64,000 nucleotides of DNA from Myxococcales bacterium (GTDB taxonomy: Bacteria; Myxococcota_A; Polyangia; Polyangiales; Polyangiaceae), in contig CANJCO010000011.1 in NCBI GenBank assembly GCA_947473045.1, positions 32,250 through 96,249 on the forward strand. Reading direction: 5' to 3'. Of this stretch, positions 25,986 through 35,141 are shown piece after piece. The first letter of the stretch is position 1. Every line of letters begins with the position of its first letter. The position numbers were made by a program, and so were the translations under genes. The notes beneath the pieces were generated by a model. That model made no database searches. It was not told where the DNA came from and was given only the letters and a program-made list of their open reading frames with translations.

Positions 25986-27104
25986 ATGCGCATTCTCTAC
26001 GGCGTCGTCGGCGAAGGCATGGGGCACGCGACCCGGAGCAAGGTCGTCTGCGAGCACCTCGTCGCCTCCGGGCACGAAGTAAAAATAGTCGTCAGCAACC
26101 GCGCCCACGCCTTTCTGTCGAAGGCGTTCCCCGACGTCGTAGAGATCAAGGGGCTCACGATTCGCTATGTCGACAACCGCATGGATCGCGACGGCACCCT
26201 CGCGCGAAACATCCTCGCCGCCCCTTCGCTGCTCGCCGACAACGTGAGCGCGTATTACGAGAAGGTCGTCGACTTCGAGCCCGACCTCGTGTTCAGCGAC
26301 TTCGACTCGTTCGCGTATTTGTTCGCCAAGCGTCACGGCCTGCCGATCGTCAGCCTCGACAACCAGCAGGTCATCAGCCGCTGCAAGCACGAGAGCGACG
26401 TCAAGCGCGGCGTGAAGCTCGACTACCAGATGACCAAGGCCTTCGTACGCGCCAAGCTGCCCGGGTGTGATCACTACGTCATCACGAGCTTCTTCTACCC
26501 GCCGGCGCGCAAGAAATACCGCGACACGACCACGCTCGTACCTCCCATTTTGCGTCAGGCCATCCTCGACGCAAAAGCGCGCGCAAAAGTAGGAGGCCAC
26601 GTGCTGGTATACCAGACCGCTGCCAGCAACACCCAGAAGCTCATCGCCCAGCTGAACGAGCTCACCGATTATACGTTTGTGGCCTATGGCCTGCGCAGGA
26701 AGGACCAAAAGAGCAAGGCGCTGCCCGACAGGGTCGGCAACTGCATCATCAAGGATTTCAGCGAGGAGGGGTTCGTCGAAGATCTCGCGACCTCGCAAGC
26801 TGTGGTTTGCAACGGCGGTCTGTCGCTCATCGGAGAGGCGCTTTACCTCGGCAAGCCCATTTTCAGCGTGCCGGTGGGCAACCAGTTCGAGCAGGTGATG
26901 AACGCGCGCTACCTCGAACAGCTGGGCTACGGACTCGGCTGCGACGCGATCGATCCGCAGCTGCTGAAGTTATTTTTGTCGGAGCGCGAGAGGTACGCGG
27001 CCCGCGTCGCCGAGCACGGGCAGGAGGGCAACACGCGCCTGTTTGCGGTGGTCGATTCGCTCGTGAAGAAGCTCGGGAAAAAGAGCGCAAAAAAGCGCGC
27101 TTGA
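25986..27104 (+). CDS. Glycosyltransferase, GT-B fold (MJ1255-like)
   Basis: The 372-residue protein begins ILYGVVGEGMGHATRSKVV, the signature of the MurG/UDP-glycosyltransferase-like GT-B family often labelled MJ1255. Its C-terminal half has the donor-binding QAVVCNGGLSLIGEALYLG and PVGNQFEQVMNARYLEQLGYG. It probably transfers a sugar from a nucleotide donor to a lipid or glycan; the substrate is unknown. The ATG at 25986 sits 6 nt after a TACGCT box. The Lys-rich tail (KKLGKKSAKKRA) is unusual and may bind membranes or nucleic acid. Confidence 0.82.
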   Translation: MRILYGVVGEGMGHATRSKVVCEHLVASGHEVKIVVSNRAHAFLSKAFPDVVEIKGLTIRYVDNRMDRDGTLARNILAAPSLLADNVSAYYEKVVDFEPDLVFSDFDSFAYLFAKRHGLPIVSLDNQQVISRCKHESDVKRGVKLDYQMTKAFVRAKLPGCDHYVITSFFYPPARKKYRDTTTLVPPILRQAILDAKARAKVGGHVLVYQTAASNTQKLIAQLNELTDYTFVAYGLRRKDQKSKALPDRVGNCIIKDFSEEGFVEDLATSQAVVCNGGLSLIGEALYLGKPIFSVPVGNQFEQVMNARYLEQLGYGLGCDAIDPQLLKLFLSERERYAARVAEHGQEGNTRLFAVVDSLVKKLGKKSAKKRA

Positions 27105-27161
27105 GCGCGGCGGGCCAGCAAGACGCAGCGCGGCATCGGTGCTAAACTGGCGCTCAAACCG

Positions 27162-28877
27162 ATGGGCTTTCGCGACGCGACTCCAAGCAGCCACAGGCAC
27201 GCCTCCGACGCCTCCGCGCGAACCGACGAGGCGCGCTACGACGTCGCGGTGATCGGCGGCGGCGTCAACGGCACCGGCACCGCGCGCGATCTGGCGCTTC
27301 GCGGACGGAAGGTCGTGCTCTTCGAGCGCAACGACTTCGCGTTTGGCGCGAGCGGCAACAACAGCGGCATGATCCACGGCGGCCCCAGGTACATGCTCAA
27401 GTCGCCGCAGGTGACCGAAGAGTCTTGCCGCGATTCGGGCTTCATTCAGCAGATCGCGCCCTTTCTGCTCTTTCGCATTCCGTTCATCGTGCCCGTCAAA
27501 GACGGCCCGCGCGGCCGCATGATGCTCGAGCTCGTGGACGCCTATTTCAAGGCCTACGACAAATACCAACCCCTCAAACGCGGCGAGCCTCACACGCGCA
27601 TCGACGCGAGCGAAATGGCGCGCCTCGAGCCTGGAATCGTGGGCCCGTACGTCGGCGCGATCACGTTCGACGAGTGGGGCATCGACGGCCCGAGACTGTG
27701 CATTCTCAACGCCGTCGACGCCGAGGAGCACGGCGCGCGGCTCTACAATCACACCACGGTCGAGTCAGTCGCCCCCGGCGACGACGGCTATCTCATCACG
27801 GCCCGCGACACGCTCACCGGCGAGCGCGTGCGCGCGCGCGCGGCCCACGTCGTCAACGCGACCGGCGCGTGGGCCCCCGTCACCGCGGCTCTCGGAAAGC
27901 TGCCAACGACGCGCGTGCTGGTGCGTCCGGGCAAGGGCATTCACGTCACCTACGACCGCCGCGTCTCGAACTACGCGGTGCTCGCCGAGGCCATCGACGG
28001 GCGCGAGATCTTCCTCATGCCCTGGCAGAACATGAGCATGATCGGCACGACCGACGACGACTACTACGGCGACCTCGATCACGTGCCTTCCACCAGCGAA
28101 GAAGTGCGCTACCTCGTTCAGGGCGCCGCGCGCGTATTTCCCTCGATTCGCGAGGCGCGCGCCACCGGGACGTACGTCGGCGTCAGGCCGACCCTCTACG
28201 GCTTCGGCGTCATGGAAGACGCGCTGAGCCGCGAGCACGCCATCATCGATCACGCGGCCGACGGCGCCCCCGGCATGTACTCCATGATCGGCGGCAAGCT
28301 CGCGAGCTACCGGCAGTTTTCTCAGGAAATGGCCGACGCGATCGCGCCGTCGGTGCCCTGCACCACGCACGAGAAATGGCTTCCGGGCGGCGATCGAACG
28401 CCCGACGCGCTGGCGCTCGCCGAGACGCACGCGATCACGCCCGTAGCGGCGAGGCGTATCGTCTACCGTCACGGCTCGCGGGCGCTTCGCGTGCTTGCCC
28501 GGGTCGATCGGTGCCCGCGCGAACGCGAGGTCGTTTGCGCCTGCGAGCCGGTGCTGGCGGCCGAGGTGCTGCATGTCGTGGAGCGCGAGCACGCGCGCAC
28601 CGTGGGCGACGTGGCGAGGCGAACCCGGCTCGGAATGGGCTCGTGCGGCGGCATGCGGTGCGCCGCGCGCTGCGGGCAAATCGTCGCGGACGCGCTCGGC
28701 ATCGCGCCAGCCGCCGGACGCGCGCAGGCCCGCGAGTTTCTCGAGCGCCAGGCCGAGCTGCGCGTCGTCGCGATGGGCCCCGATCAGGCGCGGCAGGAGG
28801 CCCTCCTCCTCGCGCAGATGCGGGCGACGCTCGGCGAAGCGGAAGCGGGCACCGGCGTCGATGAGGGCGAGTCGTGA
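27162..28877 (+). CDS. glpA: Glycerol-3-phosphate dehydrogenase, GlpA-like
   Basis: The 571-residue flavoprotein oxidises glycerol-3-phosphate to dihydroxyacetone phosphate. It has an FAD dinucleotide-binding start (VAVIGGGVNGTGTARDLALRG), the DAO-family segments FGASGNNSGMIHGGPRYML and NATGAWAPV, and a C-terminal BFD-like region with CACE and SCGGMRCAARCG cysteines for a [2Fe-2S] cluster. That C-terminal domain points to the anaerobic-type GlpA rather than GlpD. The stop overlaps glpB (GTGA). The usual third subunit gene glpC is absent here. Confidence 0.9.
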   Translation: MGFRDATPSSHRHASDASARTDEARYDVAVIGGGVNGTGTARDLALRGRKVVLFERNDFAFGASGNNSGMIHGGPRYMLKSPQVTEESCRDSGFIQQIAPFLLFRIPFIVPVKDGPRGRMMLELVDAYFKAYDKYQPLKRGEPHTRIDASEMARLEPGIVGPYVGAITFDEWGIDGPRLCILNAVDAEEHGARLYNHTTVESVAPGDDGYLITARDTLTGERVRARAAHVVNATGAWAPVTAALGKLPTTRVLVRPGKGIHVTYDRRVSNYAVLAEAIDGREIFLMPWQNMSMIGTTDDDYYGDLDHVPSTSEEVRYLVQGAARVFPSIREARATGTYVGVRPTLYGFGVMEDALSREHAIIDHAADGAPGMYSMIGGKLASYRQFSQEMADAIAPSVPCTTHEKWLPGGDRTPDALALAETHAITPVAARRIVYRHGSRALRVLARVDRCPREREVVCACEPVLAAEVLHVVEREHARTVGDVARRTRLGMGSCGGMRCAARCGQIVADALGIAPAAGRAQAREFLERQAELRVVAMGPDQARQEALLLAQMRATLGEAEAGTGVDEGES

Positions 28878-30058
28878 AGGTCGTCGTCGTCGGCAGCGGC
28901 ATCGCAGGCGTGAGCGCTGCGCTCGCCGCGCGCGAGCAAGGCGCCGAAGTCAGCCTGGTGCGAGGCGCGCCCGGGGCGACGTCGCTGTCGTTCGGCGCGG
29001 TCGATGCCGCTCCGTGGGAGCGCGCGAGAGGCAACGAGCCGATCGATGCATTCTGCACAAAGTTGCTCGCTACGCTCGGATTCCGCGACGCTCCCAACGC
29101 GCTGCTCGCAGCCGCGTCGGGTATCCTGAGGGGCGCGCGCGCGCACGACGAAGCCCTCCTCGACCTCGCGCAGCTGCCCGCCGGCCGCGTGGGCGTCGTG
29201 CCCTGCGATCAGTTCGGATGGGACGCCGCTTCGCTTGCGCGATCGTGGAACGCCCTGCCCGCAGCGATCGCGCGCAACCTGTTCTTTGAGGCCCTCCCCG
29301 GCGTGTTCTGCAAGCACACCGACGAGCACGCGATGTCACTCGCCGAGGTGGCCGCGCGCCACGACGACGGCGCCCGACTCGGGTGGTTCGCCGACGCGGT
29401 GCGGGCCTCGCTCGCTCGGAGCGCGCCTTGCGTAGCCGTGATCACGCCGCCGTGGCTCGGCGCCGAGCGCGCGCGGGCGGCGGCGTTGTCAGAGCGCGTC
29501 GGGCTCCCCTGCGGCGAGGCGATGGCCCCGGCCGCGAGCCCGAGCGGCAGACGCTTCGAGGCGGCCCGTGATCGGTCGCTCGCAGCGGCTGGCGTCACCA
29601 CCACGGCTGGCTGGGCCGAGAGCGTGCGCGTCGCGGAAGCGGGCGCCACGCTGTCACTCGAGGGCGGCGCGCAGATCGCCTGCGACGCCGTCGTGCTTGC
29701 CATCGGAGGCGTGCTCGGCGGCGGCATCGTCTACGCGCCGGCCGAGGCCATCTTCTCGGACGCGATGCCGCCGTATCCTCGCCACGGATTTCGCGCGAGC
29801 GTCAGCGCCGGCGTCGTCATCGGCGCCGAAGGCAGGGAGCTTGCGGTCCCAGGCTCGATGTTCGGGCTGCAGGCCGAGGCGATCGCGTGGCCGTTCGCGC
29901 GCGATCCGCTCCTCGATCGGGTTGGCGGGCTTTGCCGCGACAGCCTCGCCGCAGAACGCGTGTATATTGCAGGAGACTTCATCGCCGACCGCCCCCGCAC
30001 GTGGCTCGCCGCGATGGCGAGCGGCGCGCGCGCAGGCAAGGCGGCCGCGCGCGGCTAG
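28874..30058 (+). CDS. glpB: Glycerol-3-phosphate dehydrogenase subunit, GlpB-like
   Basis: The 394-residue protein starts with a nucleotide-binding fold (KVVVVGSGIAGVSAALAARE), has a second glycine-rich strand (VVLAIGGVLGGGIVY) and ends with AERVYIAGDFIADRPRTWLA, as in FAD-dependent GlpB. In E. coli GlpB bridges GlpA to the membrane subunit GlpC. The GTG start overlaps the glpA stop by four bases. It is convergent with gpsA with a single base between stop codons. Confidence 0.82.
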   Translation: MKVVVVGSGIAGVSAALAAREQGAEVSLVRGAPGATSLSFGAVDAAPWERARGNEPIDAFCTKLLATLGFRDAPNALLAAASGILRGARAHDEALLDLAQLPAGRVGVVPCDQFGWDAASLARSWNALPAAIARNLFFEALPGVFCKHTDEHAMSLAEVAARHDDGARLGWFADAVRASLARSAPCVAVITPPWLGAERARAAALSERVGLPCGEAMAPAASPSGRRFEAARDRSLAAAGVTTTAGWAESVRVAEAGATLSLEGGAQIACDAVVLAIGGVLGGGIVYAPAEAIFSDAMPPYPRHGFRASVSAGVVIGAEGRELAVPGSMFGLQAEAIAWPFARDPLLDRVGGLCRDSLAAERVYIAGDFIADRPRTWLAAMASGARAGKAAARG

Positions 30059-30059
30059 C

Positions 30060-31082
30060 TCAAGTCGCGAAATCGAACTCCGGCACCAGCTCGAGCGCCA
30101 TGAGGTCGTTGAGCGCGTCTCGCGCGCTTTTGTCTTCGTAGAGCACCGCGAACACTTCGCGGGTGATCGGCATGTGCACGCCGAGCTTGCGACTGAGGTC
30201 GAACGCGCTGCGGGCGGTCTTGACCCCCTCGGCCACATGCCCGAGCCCCGCGAGCACCTCCGCCAGCTTGCGTCCGCGCCCCAGCTCGACGCCGACGGTG
30301 CGGTTGCGTGACAACTCGCCCGTGCACGTCAGCACCAGATCGCCCATGCCCGCCAGACCCGACAGCGTGAGCGGTTGCCCGCCGCGCGCGAGCGACAACC
30401 GCGCGACCTCGGCGAGCCCTCGCGTGATGAGCATGGCGCGCGAGTTGTGACCCAGCCCGAGGCCGTCGATGGCGCCCGCGGCGATCGCGATGACGTTCTT
30501 CATCGCGCCGCCGCACTCGACGCCCACCACGTCGGCGCTCGCGTAGGTTCGCATGTAAGGTACATGAAACGCCCGCATCACCAGCTCGCGGGTGGCGGCG
30601 TCGGCGCTCGCGATCACCACCGCGGTGGGGTGCTCGGCCGACAGCTCCTTCGCGAAGCTCGGGCCGCTTAAGAACGCCAATTTTTCATGGGTCCACGCGG
30701 GCAGCTCCTCGCGGAGCACCTCGTCCATGAACATGAGCGTCCCGTTTTCGATTCCCTTGGTCGCGCTGACGATCGTCGCTCCGTGAGGCAGCAGCGGCGC
30801 CGCCATGCGCGCGACCTCCCTCGTGGCGTGGCTCGGAGCCACGAGCACCACCATCGATGCTCCCGAGAGCGTCGCGGCGAGGTCGGTCGAGGCCGACAGG
30901 TTGTGCGGCAGCGCCGCGCCCGGCAGGTAGCGCACGTTTTCGTGGGCCTCGTTGATTTGGGCTGCGACGAGGCCATTTCGGCTCCAAATCACGACGCGAT
31001 CATGCTTCGCGGCCAGCACCTTCGCCAGCGCCGTACCCCACGCGCCCGAGCCGATCACCGCCACCTTCGCGCCTTTGAACAT
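30060..31082 (-). CDS. gpsA: NAD(P)-dependent glycerol-3-phosphate dehydrogenase
   Basis: GpsA makes sn-glycerol-3-phosphate for phospholipids from dihydroxyacetone phosphate. The 340-residue protein has the Rossmann start VAVIGSGAWGTALAKVLA, the SGPSFAKELS substrate loop, the catalytic lysine region GGAMKNVIAIAAG and NSRAMLITRGLAE. The ATG at 31082 lies 6 nt after a TATGTT -10-like box; a longer frame was rejected. It runs against glpA/glpB, which catalyse the reverse direction. Confidence 0.95.
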   Translation of the reverse strand: MFKGAKVAVIGSGAWGTALAKVLAAKHDRVVIWSRNGLVAAQINEAHENVRYLPGAALPHNLSASTDLAATLSGASMVVLVAPSHATREVARMAAPLLPHGATIVSATKGIENGTLMFMDEVLREELPAWTHEKLAFLSGPSFAKELSAEHPTAVVIASADAATRELVMRAFHVPYMRTYASADVVGVECGGAMKNVIAIAAGAIDGLGLGHNSRAMLITRGLAEVARLSLARGGQPLTLSGLAGMGDLVLTCTGELSRNRTVGVELGRGRKLAEVLAGLGHVAEGVKTARSAFDLSRKLGVHMPITREVFAVLYEDKSARDALNDLMALELVPEFDFAT

Positions 31083-31088
31083 GCCGCC

Positions 31089-31094
31089 AACATA
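31089..31094 (-). promoter_or_regulatory. Predicted -10 box (leaderless start) for gpsA
   Basis: TATGTT on the minus strand, five of six matches to TATAAT, ends 6 nt before the gpsA ATG. Confidence 0.5.
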
Positions 31095-31124
31095 CCACCT
31101 GCTATCGTCTGGAGCGCACACCTC

Positions 31125-32210
31125 ATGAGTACGCTCCATCGCTTCGTCGCCGCCGCTTCGGTCGTTTTGTCTTTCGCCACCGGTTGCGCCTCCTGCGCGC
31201 AGCAGGGCGTGGGGGTGATTCAGGGGCCGATCAACGATCCGAGCAACCGCACCCTGCGCCGCGACATGCTCGCCCTCGGCGTGTCGCAGTTCTGCTCCGA
31301 GGCGCAAAAGCACTCGGCGCCGCTGAAGATGAACGACGACCAGCCTGTGGTCGGCCGCTTCTTCCCGCGCCAGTGCACCGCCAAGACGCTCGACAACGGC
31401 GACTTGTCGGTCTCGCTCGCGGGTGAGGGCTACGCTTGGACGAACGTGTCGAAGAAGGTGACGTTCGGCATGACCGCGGCGGCCGTCTACGATCAGGACT
31501 TCTTGATGAGCGGGCCAACGCTCTACGCCTATTTCCGCACGCGCCCCAACCAGCCGCCCGCGTCGAACTTTCAGTCGCGGATCATCGAAACCACCAGCCC
31601 TCTGAGCGGCCTCGCGCTACCGTTCGTGGGTCAGGTCACGGCACCGTTCACGGCGATGGCCGACAACTTCGGCCGGCAGCTCGTCACAGGCGAGCTTCAA
31701 AAGGGGTTCACCGTCATTCGCGAGCCCGACGGGACCACCGATTTCGGCCTTGGCGTCATCGAGAAGGGGGCCCATCCGGCGCACGCGTTCGACGTGCACG
31801 GGTCGAGCAAGCTCACCTACGAAAACACCCGCGTCGAGATTCACCAAAACCAGCGCGACTTCGTGGGCCCGATCGTCATCGAAGAGTCCGGACGCGCGAT
31901 CTACGTGACGGCGACCCTCGACGGCGTTCAGGCAATCGATGCACTTTACATGCGTCAGGGAGAGGCCGAAGCCTCGATCCGCTATTACCTCGACGCGCCG
32001 CAGGCCACGCCGCTCGCCGGCGCTCCGATGGTGAGCGACGTCGTTCAGGCCGGCGTTCGCTACCAGCGCACCCTGCCGATGCCGAAGGGCAGCTACTACC
32101 TCGTGTTCGACAACACCGCGCTGGCCGGGCAAGTGTCGCCGGTCGTCAACGCGCTCGACGATCGCGCTGCAGTCGTGAGCTACGTCGTGCAGATCGGCGA
32201 CGCCCCTTGA
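31125..32210 (+). CDS. Lipoprotein of unknown function
   Basis: The 361-residue protein has a lipoprotein signal ending at FATGC. The rest has no family I recognise. It is predicted to be beta-rich, with repeated segments such as GLGVIEKGAHPAHAFDVHG and SYYLVFDNTALAGQVSPVVN, the latter resembling bacterial C-terminal sensor or carbohydrate-binding beta domains. It is probably outer-membrane or periplasmic. A TATCGT element lies 16 nt before the ATG. The signal peptidase gene follows after 53 bp. Confidence 0.7.
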   Translation: MSTLHRFVAAASVVLSFATGCASCAQQGVGVIQGPINDPSNRTLRRDMLALGVSQFCSEAQKHSAPLKMNDDQPVVGRFFPRQCTAKTLDNGDLSVSLAGEGYAWTNVSKKVTFGMTAAAVYDQDFLMSGPTLYAYFRTRPNQPPASNFQSRIIETTSPLSGLALPFVGQVTAPFTAMADNFGRQLVTGELQKGFTVIREPDGTTDFGLGVIEKGAHPAHAFDVHGSSKLTYENTRVEIHQNQRDFVGPIVIEESGRAIYVTATLDGVQAIDALYMRQGEAEASIRYYLDAPQATPLAGAPMVSDVVQAGVRYQRTLPMPKGSYYLVFDNTALAGQVSPVVNALDDRAAVVSYVVQIGDAP

Positions 32211-32263
32211 GGCGCACGGCCGTTGCCCGCGCCCGCGGGTAAAGCTACAAGCTCGTCTCCGCC

Positions 32264-33673
32264 TTGCCTACCGATCAGGAAACCCCCGATGACGCAGCGC
32301 AGCCCGCTTCCCGGGCCGCAGCCGCTCCGACACTTCCACGCCCCTCCGCTCCCCCGCGTGCAGGCACGCAGGTCATCGCGCGCGCCGCGCGTTTCGCCTA
32401 CTGGGCGATCTGGTTCGGTGCGCTGCCCCTCGCCTTCGCGTTCCTGATTGTACTTGGCCTGTCACCGGCCAGCGGCGTTGAGCCCGCCGGCGCGCTCGCC
32501 TGGCTCGAGTCATTCGTGAGGGAGCAGCCCGTACCCGTGGCGATCGGCGCGTTTGCGCTGATGAACGTCGCGGTGGGCTTCGTGCGCCGGCGGCTACCGC
32601 TCGCGGGCTACGCCTATCCGCCCCTGCGCGAAGACATCCCCGAGGCGATGCGCGGGCCGTTCGAGCGTGCGACCGCGCTGCTCGACGAGGCCGAGCTGAT
32701 TCTGTCGACCCACACCAAAGCGGTGACCCGCGATCTCACCGCCAGGGAGCGCGATCAGCTCAAGGTCGACCTCGGCGCGCTGCGCGATGCGATGGGGCGA
32801 TCGCCGTTCGAGCCCGATCCGTTCGTCGACGCGCTCGTAAAGGCCGACGGCGAAGTCGATATTCGCCTGGGTCGCTGGCGCAAGAGCGAGCTGCGCGAGT
32901 ACGCAGAATCGATCGTCGTCGCGGTTGGCGTCGCGCTCGGCCTGCGCACGTTCGTGGTCGAGGCCTTCAAGATCCCGAGCGGATCGATGATTCCGACCCT
33001 GCAGGTAGGCGACCACATCTTCGTCAACAAGCTCAGCTACGGCCCCGCGATTCCGTTCACTTCCCGGCGCGCGTGGTCGCAGATGCCCCCCGACCGCGGC
33101 GACGTGATGGTGTTTCAATATCCTGAGAAGCCCGAGCAGGACTTCATCAAGCGCGTGGTCGCCCTGCCCGGCGACAAGCTCGAAGCAAGAAACGGACATC
33201 CCATCATCAACGGCTGGGAAGTGCCCCACTGTTATGTGGGGGTCTATTCTTACGACGAGCCCGACGCTCTGGTGAGCCACCATGACGGCGACTTGTTCGT
33301 CGAGTTCCTGGACGACGAGGCCTACCTCACGCTCTACGACCGCGCGAGCGGCGGCTACGGCGAATATCAGGGTCCGTTCGTCGTCAAGCCCGGCGAAGTC
33401 TACGTGATGGGCGACAACCGCAACAACAGCCACGACTCGCGCATGTGGTTCGGCGGCGCAGGCGGCGGCGTGCCCTTCGCGAACATCCGCGGACGCGCCC
33501 TGTTTGTGTGGCTCAGCTACGCCGATCAGCACATGGACAGCACGCGCCTCGGCGCCCCCGTCATGGGAAGGCCGCGGCTACCCAGGGCGATGGTCGGGCT
33601 CGAGCCGGCGCTGACGAAATGCCTCCGCGAGCGCCCTCCCATCGACAAGACGACGCCCCCGCGCGCGCAGTGA
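32264..33673 (+). CDS. lepB: Signal peptidase I, oversized
   Basis: LepB cleaves signal peptides in the periplasm. The catalytic serine motif IPSGSMIPTLQVGD, the lysine segment DFIKRVVALPGD and the GDNRNNSHDSR box are all present. At 469 residues it is much longer than E. coli LepB (about 324). It has a Pro/Ala-rich N-terminus, two hydrophobic spans at about residues 46-65 and 92-107, a helical cytoplasmic segment of about 100 residues, and a third span before the serine. Between the lysine and GDNR boxes there is an acidic Asp/Tyr-rich insert (SYDEPDALVSHHDGDLFVEF). The start is a TTG; no better codon is available upstream of the first span. Confidence 0.9.
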   Translation: MPTDQETPDDAAQPASRAAAAPTLPRPSAPPRAGTQVIARAARFAYWAIWFGALPLAFAFLIVLGLSPASGVEPAGALAWLESFVREQPVPVAIGAFALMNVAVGFVRRRLPLAGYAYPPLREDIPEAMRGPFERATALLDEAELILSTHTKAVTRDLTARERDQLKVDLGALRDAMGRSPFEPDPFVDALVKADGEVDIRLGRWRKSELREYAESIVVAVGVALGLRTFVVEAFKIPSGSMIPTLQVGDHIFVNKLSYGPAIPFTSRRAWSQMPPDRGDVMVFQYPEKPEQDFIKRVVALPGDKLEARNGHPIINGWEVPHCYVGVYSYDEPDALVSHHDGDLFVEFLDDEAYLTLYDRASGGYGEYQGPFVVKPGEVYVMGDNRNNSHDSRMWFGGAGGGVPFANIRGRALFVWLSYADQHMDSTRLGAPVMGRPRLPRAMVGLEPALTKCLRERPPIDKTTPPRAQ

Positions 33674-33728
33674 GCGTCCGGCCGCCAAGCGCCCCCGAGG
33701 CCACCGTCACGTCATCGAAAAGGGCGCC

Positions 33729-35090
33729 ATGACCGCCGTCACCATCACGACCGCGCGCGCCGAGCTGCGCGCCATCGCGAAGATGGCCAGACCGATCGCG
33801 CTGGCGCAAGTGGGCCTCGTGACGATGGGTCTCGTCGACACCGCGATCCTGGGACGCGTATCGTCGATCGAGCTGGCCGGAGCGTCGGTTGGGCGCAACA
33901 TCGGATTCACGGCGTCGACCTTGTCGATCGGAATCGCGATGGCGCTCGAGCCGCTGGCCGCGCAGGCCGTGGGCGCGCGAGAACCCGACCGCGCGTGGGG
34001 GGCCCTCATCGCCACGATGCGCACGCTCGTCGCGGTGTGGCTACCGAGCACCGTCGCGGCGTTCGCTGCCACCCTGTTTCTCGGCAAGCTCGGCATCGAC
34101 GCCGAGGTCGTGCGCGCCGCTCGACAATTTCTGCTGGCGCAGGCCCCCGGCCAGCTCTTCTTCTCGCTTTTTCTCGCGCAGAAAACGTTTCTGCAGGCGC
34201 ACGGCTCGACGCGCCCCGCGCTGGTCGCGTCGGGCGCCGCCAACGTTCTGAACTTTGTATTATGCAACCTTCTCGTGCGCGGAGACGCAGCCCTTCGCTC
34301 GGTGGGCCTGCCGCCGGTTGGGCTCGCTGAGCTTGGGTCGTTCGGAGCGGGACTGGCTACGAGCGTCGCCGCGCTGGTGCTCACGCTCGTGCTGCATGCT
34401 GCGGCCCGCACGTTCAAGCCCGCCGACGCTGTGGCCCGCGTGCCCGCCCGCGCGGTGCTTGATCTGGGCCTCCCCGCGGGACTGCACATGCTGGCCGAAG
34501 TAGGCGGTTTCGCCCTTGTTTCGGTGCTCGCGGCGAAGCTCGGAAAGACGGCCGTGGCCGCCAATCAAGTCGCCCTCGGTCTCGCGAGCTTCACGTTCAT
34601 GGCGGCCCTCGGCGTGAGCGGAGCCACTGCCGTGCGGGTGGGCCACTGCGTCGGCGCGGGGCTGTCGCCCAGGCGCTCCGGACTCGTCGGGATCGGCCTC
34701 GGCGCGAGCGTGATGATGCTCGGGTCGCTCTCGTTCGCGCTGTTTCCACGGCCACTCGTCGCGCTGTTCACGAGCGATCCGGCTGTCATCGACCTCGGCG
34801 TGCAGCTTTTGCGTGTGGCCGCGATCTTTCAGCTCTTCGACGGCGTACAGGCCGTCGGCGCGGGCGCGCTGCGCGGCGCGGGCGATGTGAGGTTCGTGCT
34901 GTATGTAGGGGTGGGTGCCTACTGGGTGGTCGGCGTGCCGATGGCCGTGATTTTCGGCTTCGTCATGGGCCGTGGCGCCGTCGGAATGTGGTGGGCGCTG
35001 TCGATCGCTCTGATGACGGCCGCGACAGCGTTTCTTGCGCGGTTCATCGCACTCACGAGGCGTCCCATCGCGCGCGCCGCTGCGCCTTAA
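33729..35090 (+). CDS. MATE-family multidrug/sodium antiporter
   Basis: The 453-residue protein is highly hydrophobic with about 12 membrane spans in two repeated halves. It has typical MATE segments AMALEPLAAQAVGARE, VRVGHCVGAGLS, VQAVGAGALRGAGDVRF and LAKLGKTAVAANQVALGL. MATE proteins export cationic drugs or toxic metabolites in exchange for Na+ or H+. It follows lepB by 55 bp on the same strand and may be co-transcribed. Confidence 0.9.
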   Translation: MTAVTITTARAELRAIAKMARPIALAQVGLVTMGLVDTAILGRVSSIELAGASVGRNIGFTASTLSIGIAMALEPLAAQAVGAREPDRAWGALIATMRTLVAVWLPSTVAAFAATLFLGKLGIDAEVVRAARQFLLAQAPGQLFFSLFLAQKTFLQAHGSTRPALVASGAANVLNFVLCNLLVRGDAALRSVGLPPVGLAELGSFGAGLATSVAALVLTLVLHAAARTFKPADAVARVPARAVLDLGLPAGLHMLAEVGGFALVSVLAAKLGKTAVAANQVALGLASFTFMAALGVSGATAVRVGHCVGAGLSPRRSGLVGIGLGASVMMLGSLSFALFPRPLVALFTSDPAVIDLGVQLLRVAAIFQLFDGVQAVGAGALRGAGDVRFVLYVGVGAYWVVGVPMAVIFGFVMGRGAVGMWWALSIALMTAATAFLARFIALTRRPIARAAAP

Positions 35091-35141
35091 GCGCTGCCGG
35101 TTGCCGACCGGGCGCCCTCGGCGCTACTCTTACTGGCCAGA

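Noticed and set aside
30549..30567. CATGTA-AGG-TACATG inverted repeat inside gpsA
   Set aside because: It is a short dyad within a conserved coding stretch, with no promoter nearby; chance is the simplest explanation.
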